Source: Tubulanus polymorphus
Taxonomy: Eukaryota; Nemertea; Palaeonemertea; Tubulaniformes; Tubulanidae
Length of the DNA stretch: 64,000 nucleotides
NCBI RefSeq assembly: GCF_964204645.1
Contig: NC_134026.1
Coordinates: 1,302,001-1,366,000, forward strand
Reading direction: 5' to 3'
A model generated the notes under the pieces. That model worked only from the letters and a program-made list of their open reading frames with translations, was not told the DNA's origin and searched no databases. Positions 20,885 through 33,400 of the stretch are shown here, piece by piece; within the stretch, counting starts at the first letter, position 1, and each line of letters opens with the position of its first letter. A program made the translations under genes and the position numbers.

Positions 20885-23800
20885 AAACTCATCACATTTA
20901 CAAACGGAATGCAATAATGAATGTTTAGTTTAGACACAACGAGTAATGATTGAGTGTTCCAGTTCGGCATCGGTGACCAACACCGATACGCTCTTATGGA
21001 TATATTCTACAAAACTAACTGATCAAGGAGACAGTAACGCAACTGTTAAAACATGACATTAGTTTATGGTCAAGTTTTGTTATAACCTGTGTGTGTACTT
21101 AGGGTTTTATACATTACAAACGTCTACGTGTTATCATAACAACATCATCATCATCGGAATCATAGAGAGTCATTTTAATTAGTGAGTTAGTTAGTTCAAG
21201 TAGTTGATTAGCTTTGAGATCATTATATTATTTAATTGCTCAGGATTGAATATTGAGAATTGTTGAATTCTGTTGTTACAATGTTTAATTGTGTGTGGTT
21301 GCGGCCAAAATCTAGTCTTTAGAGAGAAAATACATCGTTATTATTCATGTCATAGCATGAAATGAGAAAGTGGTTTTATCCGGGGATGAAACCTTGGACA
21401 ATCGTTATGATACGTGGATCGCTATATCATTAATTGATGAATATGTATTTAGGGAAATAGTATAGGAAAGTAGTAGCCTACATGTATGATAAAACAAAAG
21501 ATCTAAATCTAGACGTAGATAGTAATCGTATAGGCCCTGTATTACGTCACTGTCGAATGCATAGCTGCCTTCACAGTGCTATTACAAGTGCATCAACTGA
21601 AGTATTGTGTTGATTACCGCAGTAATCAATGAAGCAATTCTTCCTTCATAGTATAATCAGGTTGACTGTAAGTTCTCGTGAATTCTCAGTGACTGTGACA
21701 GCGACACTTGTTTCTCTCAGTGTGTGATGATTGCATGTATATTTATGATAAAATAGATCACAAACTACGCTTAACAATTTTGATGGAAAACTGGTGTATT
21801 CTCGATGTACAAAATAACAAACGCACAATTAATGATATCTCACATTTATTATTCTAATGGTTTACGATATCTTAATCTGATCTTCACACAAATAGCTATG
21901 ATAAATATAATAATAGACAGTATTACTATATCATGTGTGTGTATATAACAGCTATCTGTAATATGCTATCTGTTATTATGATATTTATCATGTTCCTCTG
22001 AAGATGAGGTTTAGGTTAATTTCGGAACTGTCAGAATGATAAACCTACGATATTGTCAATTGTGAGATTGTTCACTTAATTAATACATGTATCAATCAAA
22101 TACACTATGATATATTCCCAATGAATTCACACATGATAGTAAAGGGTATATAGAATATATAGTGCTGTGTAGTTTAAGTATTGTAGTTATAGCAAGCTTG
22201 TGCCATGATGATGTTCATTTTATGTTTTTGTTGTTGAAGTTGCGGCGTATTTTTAGAGCGATTCGAATGAAAGTGTCCTCTACATCCCTTGTCCATTCCG
22301 ACTAATGCTTTGAGTTGATCTCATCAAAACTAAAATACAAAAAAATGTAGAAATAATGTACATTTTGAATGAGTTTGGAAAATCATGGAACATTATATTT
22401 ATTTATTGTTATTTATCACGCAAAAAGAAGGCATTCTTTGAAAACTATTTACATTTCAACGCTGAATAATTTGATGATTGTTTAGTGATGTCATACAAAA
22501 AATACTGAATGAAGTTATATTTGCCTAAGCTAGATGTTTCGAGTCATCGCTTCCTGGTTACCATATATGCTTTACGATAATAATTCATAGCTTCAAAAGC
22601 TACTGTCACATTCGAATTGATCGAGGATTAGTGGGAGACATGAGAAAGTTGGACTCCGCTGACCTCGGAATAGTTGGACTATCAAATCTTGTTCTTGAGT
22701 TATAAGTGATATTTTGACCGAATAAGAACTACTTGTAATAGAAAATATGCAACGTATAAACGTTCAATTAGGAGCTTGCAATAAATGAATGAAGTGAATT
22801 CGAGGTCAGTGGTTGACTGAACTACCGCGTAATACGTCTATTGATGATGTTATTTCTAGCTGGGAAGAATTATTTATTTTTGAGCAAAGCAGATTTAGCT
22901 GTGATATTCAATGTGAAACAGTTTTCACCATGTTGCTAAATGTAAATAGGCTGCTAAATTGTCATCAACAATTCACAGATTTTGCAATGACCTATTTCCA
23001 GTTTTCCCTTAATTTATCTTCATTACTGATTAATTTCTGAGCTGAGCTTTAACTATCATTATTGGTATGATCTAGAGTGATTGTTTATCAGATTTTGTGA
23101 ATGCTGTATTTAACTTGCTTTGCCCCTCATCATACCGGTAGGCTGCCTACATCATTTTGAAAAGTAAGTTTTTAGAATTTTGAATCTTACATCAGATCAT
23201 AATCATTTATGTTCGTAGTTTGAATTACTTTTCATTAATGATAATATTTTAAAAACTTTATTTTAAGTTTTTGTTGTGTTACTGGTTTTATAAATCGTGT
23301 AGTTACAAACCCAATGGCTATCGTAAATCTCAAAGTAACAATTGAATAAGTTGAAAGGTTTTCGCTGGGGTTTGGTTTGTACCAATCTATATAAAACCAG
23401 GTTGAAATGATTATTTACATTCCGTTGTATAATGGTTAATTTTAAATGAATCATGGACACATTGACCACCTCGATTACTCAATGACTGTATATTTGACTA
23501 GATGTATATTGTATATAATAAAAATGTGAAATTATATGTGAAAATATATGTTAAACTGTGTTCAACAAATATATTTTCTTTGGATTTTTCTTTGAATCGC
23601 AGGAAGGATTTCTTTTGGTAGGCTGTCATCTCTTTACAGACACCATGCAACCACGGAGCAGTCCCTCAAGATTATCATTTTTCTTTTTCAAAGGAATTAA
23701 TGGACAATTTGTATTCAATTAAGATTAACTATGATTAAATTTTTTACATATTTCAATAATTAGGAGCTATTGTATATTAAGAGTAGTGAGAGAGCCTATT

Positions 23801-24420
23801 AGACAAAGACACCTCGGAGTAATTACGGTAATTAATTACTCTGATAGCATTATGTACTCAAAAGGAGAGAGAGGACAGGCACATTCTTGCTGCTGGAATG
23901 TTTGTTTGTTTATTAATTAGAATTAATAGTCGATGCTTTCGTCATGACAACCTTTATTAACGCAATACACCGATTGGCTCAGCGCGTACCACGTGACCCC
24001 TGATGTTTCAAACATGGATGACATTTCGAGTGATAGAGCTAGGTTCATTAGCTCTTCGGATTAATCGCTATTTCTGCCCGACCATCGACACTACGAGGAA
24101 TTAAAGCGCGTTGATAGCTGCAATATCATGCCAGGAATCGTGCTGAACTATCGCATCTCAACCATTACTCCCGAATCGTGTGGAAAATAGGATATAAACG
24201 CTGTATGGAACGTATTTGACATTTCCGGGTTCCCTCACTTCACTGTTTTGCGTATTTCGACCATCATTGATTTGTTATTGTTGTTGACTAGATCGTCTTC
24301 TATTGTGATCTATCCCTCGACCTCTGTAGCTAGGATAACTGTGGTCTCAATTATCTAACGGTACATTATTTAAACGGCTCTCCACCAATCCATATGTGGA
24401 GAACATCACCTTCTTCAATA
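20885..24420. other. GAK 3' UTR and intergenic DNA up to CDC14
   Basis: I recognise no gene in these 3.5 kb. The sequence is AT-rich. A degenerate CTGAAGA/GGAAC stem-loop of the dispersed family is at 21998-22030. AATAAA-like signals occur around 22779 and 23517. The 5' UTR and promoter of CDC14 must lie in the last few hundred bases, but no TATA box stands out. Confidence 0.5.
21998..22030 (+). repeat. Degenerate stem-loop module of the CTGATGA/GAAAC family
   Basis: CTGAAGATGAGG, a GAGGTT/AATTTC stem that needs G-U pairs, then GGAACTGTCAG. It aligns position by position with 11344-11380, including the flanking CCTCTGA, but the core has point changes. Confidence 0.5.
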
Positions 24421-27400
24421 ATGGCTGATGATAATGACATTATTGGCAGTGCTTCAGAATTCATAAAAGGTAAGTAAAGTAAAGCCCTGCATGAAAAATC
24501 GTAAAGTGTTTTATCAATGGAGGTAGCAGATATTTTATTTATGTAGTCTGCATTATCAGATTTGTTAATGACAACTTTTACCGGTTAGTCCTAGGGTAAT
24601 AGACACCTTGGTTGTCGTTCAGTGTCAAAATAGAATTTCAGAATCTGATGATGTCGATGTCTTTTTCAGATCGTCTTTACTTTGCAACCCTTCGAACAAA
24701 ACCACGATCAACTGCACATACGCATTATTTCTGCGTAGATGATGAACTAGTCTATGAAAAGTAGGTGACCTAACCCACGCCCCATAGGCCTAGCGGCTCC
24801 CCGGACCCTAAGTCGTATTTGCAGTAAATAGGCCTATACCAAGGTTATAAAATCATTTCCCTTTTTTGCAGTTTCTATGCAGACTTTGGACCTTTGAATC
24901 TGGCTCAATTGTACAGATATTGCTGTAAATTAAATAAAAAGTTAAAGGTAAGAAATTCTTAATTAGGCCTGTGCTACATGATTCAAATATAATATATCAA
25001 TTGACCACCATATTCCCTGCTTCCTTTTATTTCGTAGTAGGCTTCAAATTAGATAGCTTTAATTTATCTGCATTTTACCAGTATTCATTTGAGCTATCAA
25101 AAATTGTAAGATAAATCTATCTTCAGAGAACTGCGCTTGATAAATATTGTTTGAACAAATAAAACTACATTTTTAAGTAATTTTTTGTTTTGAAGAATAA
25201 AAGAGTAAGTAGATAATATTGTACCGATCACAATGACAGACTCTCGGCGTTGTCTTTATGTTCGACCACTCACAAATATTGGACAGACAAAGTTTGGGAC
25301 CTGTTTTTATTTGTATTTGAATTAAAATTCAGTGTCTGTATTATAATAGCATTTAGCCTGATTATTCAATTCATATAACCTACATTCTTTATTTCCGAAA
25401 TTTCTAGTTTAATGTACTTAGATAATCCAGCAATTAGCCCGAGCTAATAAATCATTTTATCAGGGTAAACTGGTGAATTCTTCATACGGTTTTAAATTAT
25501 CGATAATGGTTGTACAGGATATATAACATAAGATACCTACTGGTCTAACCTTTGAAATATCTATATGTAAAGATTTCTGGAAACTTTACAGGCATCAGAT
25601 GAATGCTGCGAGCAGCTACCTATTGGTGCTCGCCTGGCTAATCAGTGGAGCGGTATTTATTTTGAGGATGTGAGTGGATATGTATCGAGCATGATCCCAT
25701 ATTGACTGATAGAAAAACTGTTTACGTATTTAACAGCTAGCCGTAATACGGACTGACGTATTCTTAGAGAAAAATAAACTCGCATCTAAACCGGAATCTA
25801 GATGACGATATTTAGCTCTATAGGTCTATCAACGTATTCATTCGTATCTGGTCTCTTTCATACAGGAATGCTTTCACTTTCAATTTTCATATATACAAGA
25901 ATCACAAATCCTCAGATTTACTCTCCATTTTAATATATAAGGGAAAGGATTGCACAATTTGCATGTTAGAACTTTTGAAAAATTGTTGGCTGATATGGCA
26001 GCCCTCTTGAATCTGTTTAATTACTACCCGGCAGATTGAATGTTTGTATATTAACTGCACATAAACTCGATAGAGATATCACAAAGTTTTATCGACTATT
26101 AGAAAGAGATGATAATTTTATGCATGGCTTGTCGAGTCAATAGTCACTTAATGTTTAAATTTACGCTTATGAACCTTGCTTCTAACTATAAACGTTTTTC
26201 GCGATCGTTATGAAATGATCGATGTATTTTGAGAAATCGATATTTAATAATCATCTTTCTTCATTTTGCAGTCATTTTCGTTAGCGAAGAAGAAAATTGT
26301 CCATTACACGAGTTACGACGCGCGGAAACGAGCGAACGCGGCATTTCTCATCGCGTCGTACGCTGTAAGTAATAAAACCACTGAATTCTTATTACATAAA
26401 TCATTTTTTATCAGCAGGAAAAGAACCCGATTGTCGGCTATTTTTCTTGGTAGAAAATATAATGCGGATAGTGGTTGATAGACACTGTGTGGCCATTGAC
26501 TCGGAAAACTTGACCACGCGAATCTGAAAAAAAATTGGGCAATTCGGGAAGATTTTAGTTATACCTGTAAAACTCTGGGAATCCAAATATGCTATTGACC
26601 ACGTCTTATAATACGTGATTCATGAAGAATTAAGTAACATTCGAAACCACAAAATTTCTCCATTCACCTGCCACGTATAAAAACATGGAAATCTCGGGGA
26701 ATTTGTCTAAAGGGGTCACGCTAGAACAGTAAACCACTGATTCTGTACTGGATAAATCATGTAACGTTTGCTGTTAAAGTTGATTTCTTTTTAATCTCTC
26801 ATCTGGACAAGTTATATCTTGTCTAGATTCCATCTTCCTGTTGAAAACGCTACTTACTCTGCTTAGCTCATACAAACTCGGCCTGTGATAACTGTCTAAG
26901 TTATTTTCGTAGTGTTTATCAACCTCAATGATTTTTCTGGCAAGCTTACAACTTGTAACTCGCAACCTATAATACATCCCAATTAGCTACAGTCATAGAC
27001 AACAAAAAAAAACAATTATTTGATATCGAGCCAAAAAGTGGGTCTTTTTTTTTCAAGTGTACACGATGTAGTGATGTATGAATTTTATTCTCTATTTTTA
27101 GATAATCTTTCTGAAAAAGACTCCCGAAGAAGCTTACAGGCCTCTAGTCGCTGGTAATAACCCCGCGTTTTTACCATTTCGGTGAGTGTATATATCGTAC
27201 GGTATATATCGTATATAAGCCACCAGCCTGGTTGCGGTACGGGGGTAAAATCTTTTGTGTAAACCACCCGAGTACTGCGTGTATGTATAATTATTAGTCG
27301 TTCGCAAATACGCGTTTAGACTGAAACGTCTTGTGTGTGTCGTGTCCGTTGTGCGATTTTCAATAGCCAAATATGATAGGAATACACAAAGTTTAGAACG

Positions 27401-30400
27401 TTTTCATGTGTATTACTGACTGAATGCGGTGATCATAAATAGCTATGAGAATGTAAACGACATGACTGAATACCTTACTAGACAATTTTGCGGAACTCGA
27501 TATATATATATATATATATATGATGACGTTCATTTTGAATTTATGGCAGAATTCCAATTCTGTCTACGAAATCAATGATGATAGACTTGAACACTTGACT
27601 GATAAATCTGTTCGTCTGGTTCTTTTAAGAATCAAAAAAAATTCTTCATTCATCCTTTTAGAAAATTTAGTATTTTTAGTAGATCTCAATTTCACTATCA
27701 TAGGTGAACATGCCTTATGATAGGTTGTTCAGGGGGGATGTGAACTTTGTGGTTTATATCTTTTTGTAAAATGATTTTCTGAGCCAAATGGCTGCTGCTA
27801 TCACTCTCAGCTGATCACAAAACTCTTAAAATCTTTCTTTATTTCAAATATTTTCTAGGGAAGAGACCCAGATACCCTTTAGCGACTTCTGACTCACTGT
27901 GTAGAGTATTTCCACAAAAAATAAAAGACCTGTAGAATTAAGAAATATCAGCAAACTTTGAATTCTGCCTGAAATGTTATTTCTCAATATTGTGGATTTT
28001 TCATATTCACGTTATAAACTGCGATTAGTCTAAATCAATCGCTTCCGCACAAATCCAAACCCCTTTCAAAAATTAGGGGCAAGGCCTATGATTACTGTAC
28101 TGACCCCCCCCCCCCGCTCGTTGGTTAGGCTCGTTACTGAAGAATTGATCATCATTAAGATTGATTCTCGTTACAGTAACGATGTAGTTTGACCTTGGTT
28201 AACCTTGATTACGAGTTAACCGGTGGCTCTGCTGCTGCGTTCCAGTCGTGTATATTATATCCGATTATCTTTAAGAGATAAATAAGGAACATCAATCAAT
28301 AAAGCATCGAGCATCTCTCTCTCTCTCGGTATTCTACAGTAGATTATGACGGCAGCATTGATCTGTCAACTGCACATGTCGGTCTAATGTCAGTCTACGA
28401 TGTCTAATCATGAACTCACCCTCGCGCTGTCCGGGGTTTAATGGGTTAATACACTACTGCTTTTAACTATTCCCGAAAGGATTGATATATTTTCAGCGCC
28501 AGTTTTACCAAACCATTATCACTAATTGTCAAGTGCTGTGCGCAGCTTTTAGAAAGCACTGTACTTGTGTTACATGCGTTTGGGCGACAATGAATGAATA
28601 GTGAAGTGAATCTCTTGATTTCTGTTTTCGATGAAATATAAATGATGTATTTCGTTATTTTTCAGAGATGCTTCTTTCGGTCCCTGTACATATAATCTCA
28701 CGTTATTAGATTCATTACACGGTTTAAACAAGGTAAAATTTAAAAGAAAAAACCGTCGCTAGTATTTTAATGGAATTCATGAGGACGATATTTCTGAGAT
28801 TGATTGATTTCTTTCCGTTTTGTTTCCAGGCATTGGTGAATAATTTCTTTAATTTCGACACATTCGATGTTGATGAATATGAACACTATGAGGTATGTTA
28901 AGTTATTGAGCAAAATCTGCAGTCGTTGTTTTAACAATAAATTCGAACGGTTTCGACTAAACTACATCATCAGAGAGACAGAAAATTAGAAAAAAAGAAT
29001 CACAAAAAATAACCCTGAAATACTGGGATCATGAACTCGAGAGTCCATGCTGGGATTTAGATCCGTCTACCAGTCAATGATTTCAAACAGGTGCAAAATT
29101 AAAATACTAACACAAATCATGGATCATTTAACTATATGCTTAAATGAGTGGGTATTTAATGGTTTTGAACTTTTGAACCCTTTCGAAACTTTTGAAAAAT
29201 CACTTTCAATGTATTCACGAATTGTAGTGTATGTATTCCCTATTGTATATGTGTGTATACTGCTATGTAATATTTCGATGAAATATTCGAGAAGCAGGTG
29301 GCCTCATATTATTTTAAACTCCGATAATTCTTCTAAACCAATAAGCCGATTTATATGTCCCGATATATACTGGTGGATTCCAGAACACCAGACGCTTTCG
29401 TCTAAGTATATAGGGTATACACTTATTTGGAGAGGGATTAAAGATTGAGTTGATGCCATTTTTCCATTTACTGGTACATATATGCCTGGAATTTGGTGTG
29501 GGGGTTGAACATCAGTTCAAATTTAGCCTGCATGTTTTATGAACAGTCCCTCATGCCCAGCTATAGGCCTACAATATTTTTAATAAGATTTGATTATGAA
29601 TATTGTTTTTGATTTAAGCGAGTGGAGAATGGAGACCTCAACTGGATTATGCCCGACAAATTTCTGGCATTCAGCGGCCCGCATTCAAAAACTAAACTCG
29701 AAAATGGTTTGTATTCAATTTCATAACTACCTTCGACGTATAATGTCATTCATTTAGTGATAAATGTTGTATTGTGGATTCATTAGTGCTTATGAATAAT
29801 GAATTCAGTGTTCCAATTAATTTTACCAATTATCGCTTTCAAGATCATAAATTCGACTACCAGTTTACCCAGGTTCGAGTTGAATTTTTAAAACACAATT
29901 TTTGTTAGTTCAATTTTTCATTAGTCGAATATTTTAAACGTTGAGTTGAATATTTAATTCGTTCGACTCGGAGTCAAATTTCACGCGGGAAAACGTGGAT
30001 GCAATCATTTAACCTATAGCATGTTTCCTCATTTTTAGGTTACCCACTCCATGCGCCGGAAGCGTATTTTCCGTATTTTCGCAGACAAAACGTGACAACG
30101 ATTATTCGACTGAACAAAAAGATTTACGACGCTAAGCGTTTTACCGATGCTGGTTTCAATCATGTAGATATGTTTTTCATTGATGGTAGTGTGCCGAGTG
30201 ACACGATCGTCCGGCAGTTTATTGAGATATGTGAAAAATCTAAAGGTGCTATTGCTGTACATTGTAAAGGTAATATTTCATTTCATTTTCGCTACCTCAG
30301 TTTCTGAAGTTGGTTTTTAAGATATCCACTGTAGATATACCATACTTGGCTTATTTATCAGAGTTCTTACGGATGGGGAGAAATTATCATAAAAATGGAA

Positions 30401-33400
30401 GTTAAAGGCATCTAAAAGACCGCCTCTTGGAGGTGCCAGAGTTTCATGGTTGATGATTCTTCTCTTGTCTCTCTTCTCCAATCAGAAAAAAGAAACAATG
30501 TCTAATGCCCTGAGAGTTTGATAGCTTGAAAATAATGCCTGATGATTTTCTTTGAAACTCTTTGAACTTGTAGATTCAAATGATGGGAATGAATTATTAT
30601 GTAAACTAGCCGGTTTAAGTCGAAGTCAAATTAATGCCGCAGTTATATAGATTGAATGTAAAATCCTCACAGGAATCTTCTCTCGTCTATATCAGTTCCA
30701 GCGTTTATGTTTAGATGGCAGCACTGTATGTATATTATTGGTTGTATATTTTCAGCTGGTTTAGGAAGGACGGGTACTCTTATCGGATGTTATATAATGA
30801 AACACTACAAGTTTACCGCAGCCGAAGTTATTGCGTGGCTCCGGATTTGTAGACCCGGATCTATCATCGGGCCGCAACAGAATTTCCTACAAGAGTAAGT
30901 TCAAAATACTTCACTCTAAACTTTATACTCGCTAGGCCGAGTTGCACAGTCATGGCTTTAGTCAAAAAAGGCTCTCAAATCTTAAGACCGGTCTGAAGTT
31001 GTTAGTTGGCTATAGATAGCCAAAGATAGAACTAAGATGGCTTAAGACTGGTCTTAAATCTAGGCCATGACTGCGAACCTGGATCCTGGGGGCCAGTTGC
31101 ACAGTCATGGCTTAAGTCCGAAAATGGTCTTAAATCTTAAGACTGGTCTTAAGTCTTTAGATTGGCTATAGAACTAAGTTGGTCGTAGACTGGTCTTAAG
31201 TGCAAGCCGTGACTATGCAACCGGCCCCTGGTGTTTTGTCTGCTATTTCCTACTTGAAGAACGTTTTCATCGGTTGTATTAACAGGAAACAGTCGTGGTG
31301 TTGGACACAGGGCGAACTGTACCGAGCAAAAAGTAAGGATCGTAAAGACAAAGGTGTGACGAAGATTCTGAGTGGAGTCGACGACATGAGAATACAAGAT
31401 TCTCTAGACAGCGATCATTATTCTAAAAATGACAGATATATTGAAGATGATGTAAGTAGTAATTCTGAAGCCAGTTCCTCCAAGGTTCTGGGTTAAAACG
31501 AGGTACTGATATTGCTGTACCGGCTCCTACAGCTTCGCGAGTTATTAAAAACTCGATTATTGCGCTTCAATTTCAACAGTTAAATGCAGTGGAAAATAAA
31601 ATAAACTTTTCTAATTAGTAAATTTCAAGAAAATCTATACAAATCTATACGAATTTTATTGGATGTCTTGTCTGATGATATTTGGATTTGAAAGCTTAAA
31701 AAACCAGAATTTCATTTTCACTACAAACGCACTGTATTGTGGTGCCATCTGGTGTGTGTTGCCAGTACCCCATCTGACCGAAAAAATTAAATTTCCTAAA
31801 TCAAGAACTGGATCCTCGAAATCTCTTTTGAGCAACGTAAAATGATGCAGATTTATCTAATTGATCTATAATGTGTCTATTTGTTTTTGTTAGTATACCG
31901 GACCTACGACTAGAAGTGCCAGTATCATGACTCAGGGTGATAAACTGAACCAGATTAAAGTACAGCGTAAACACACGCGTTCCGCTACTTCTGGGACTTT
32001 ATCGTAAGTTTAATCGAAAACGTGAAAATAAGAAAGTTTTTTTAATTCATGTGGAGAAAAGTGTAGTTGATATTTCCCCTTTGATGCAGTTTGTTCCAGT
32101 TATACATTGGCATTGATTTGATCAGTCAAAATCATAAATGTTCGAGGCATTTTCATGGATATTTTTGCTGTCTGCCGCGATTGAGACATCACCTACCAGT
32201 AGTTTGGGTCATATTTCTTGTACTGTAAACAGCTTGTCCATCAGTTTTGTGAACATTTCTTTTCTTAGCTGCTGCGTGCATTCAATAAAGTCTTGTTCTA
32301 TTCATGAAATACGCATTCATCGACGGAGGGGCAGAAAATTGGCCACTTCTGCCAATTACATTGGTAGAGGTTAAAAATCAGTAGAGTCTGGAAAATTTGT
32401 TGAGATTGAGATAAAATCAAACAGTTGCCACCTATTTGACTGTGTTTATTGATTGGATTCTTAGCAGATCAAGTCAAGGAAAACAATGCGCATGTCAGGG
32501 GAAAAGCAAGTCAAATGAACGTGGTCACTCGGTCATGTTTCAATATCGATTTTATTTCTTCATTTTAGGAAACGTCTGGAAGATTCAAAGTCTCATCGAC
32601 GGTCGACTGCTACCGGATTACGCGTGACCGTCAGTAAAAGTGCTCAAGGCGTCATGTCGCCGGTGAAAGTGCCGAAAACGACGAGTCATTCGAGCGGTGC
32701 GCACAACACTACATCATCATCATCGTCGTCGTCTAAACGAACTACGCGTCATTCTTCCGGTTCATCAAGCTCTATTAAAGGGTACGTTGATAAGTTCCTC
32801 GCATCGCTATTTTTAACACGCGATTGATGATTAATCAGGGTTTATTCGCGGAAATTTTCGCAAACAATCTTGGATTTCCAACCGGGTTATGATTTAAACG
32901 GGGATTAATTGAATTATCTCTTCCATTGCGGTTGATAATTGAATGATCGTTAATACAATGACTCATCTGTTTTGTATGCCATTCATACCGCGAAAAGTCC
33001 CACTCATTGTAAAAAAACCTTTTTGTTCCTGAATTCGACCATCGAAATCCAGACATAAACTTTCAGCTATTCTTTTGTGCGAAATCCGGGGGTTTGTTTG
33101 CAAAATATAAAAAAGATATTTACTTTTTATGATATAGAACATATAAAACATACATGTTTGCACTAGTAGTGGTTTTGAGAAATACTAGGAGTATTTTTGC
33201 TTCCTTCCTCGCAACTCGTTCGACTCCCATGTATTTCTCGGAATAAATCTACCAGTTCATGAATGAATCGTACAGAACGAATTTCGGCAATAATTTCTTA
33301 TTTTTGAATTGCCATTTTTCTAACGCCAGTGTTCTCCACAACAGGTCTTAGAGAGGCGGCTCATCTTTATATCCAACCCTCTGAAAATCAGCCACCCCTT

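Noticed and set aside
29047-29448. 133-codon open frame in a CDC14 intron
   Set aside because: No domain, no promoter or splice context, and AT-rich codon use like surrounding intron.
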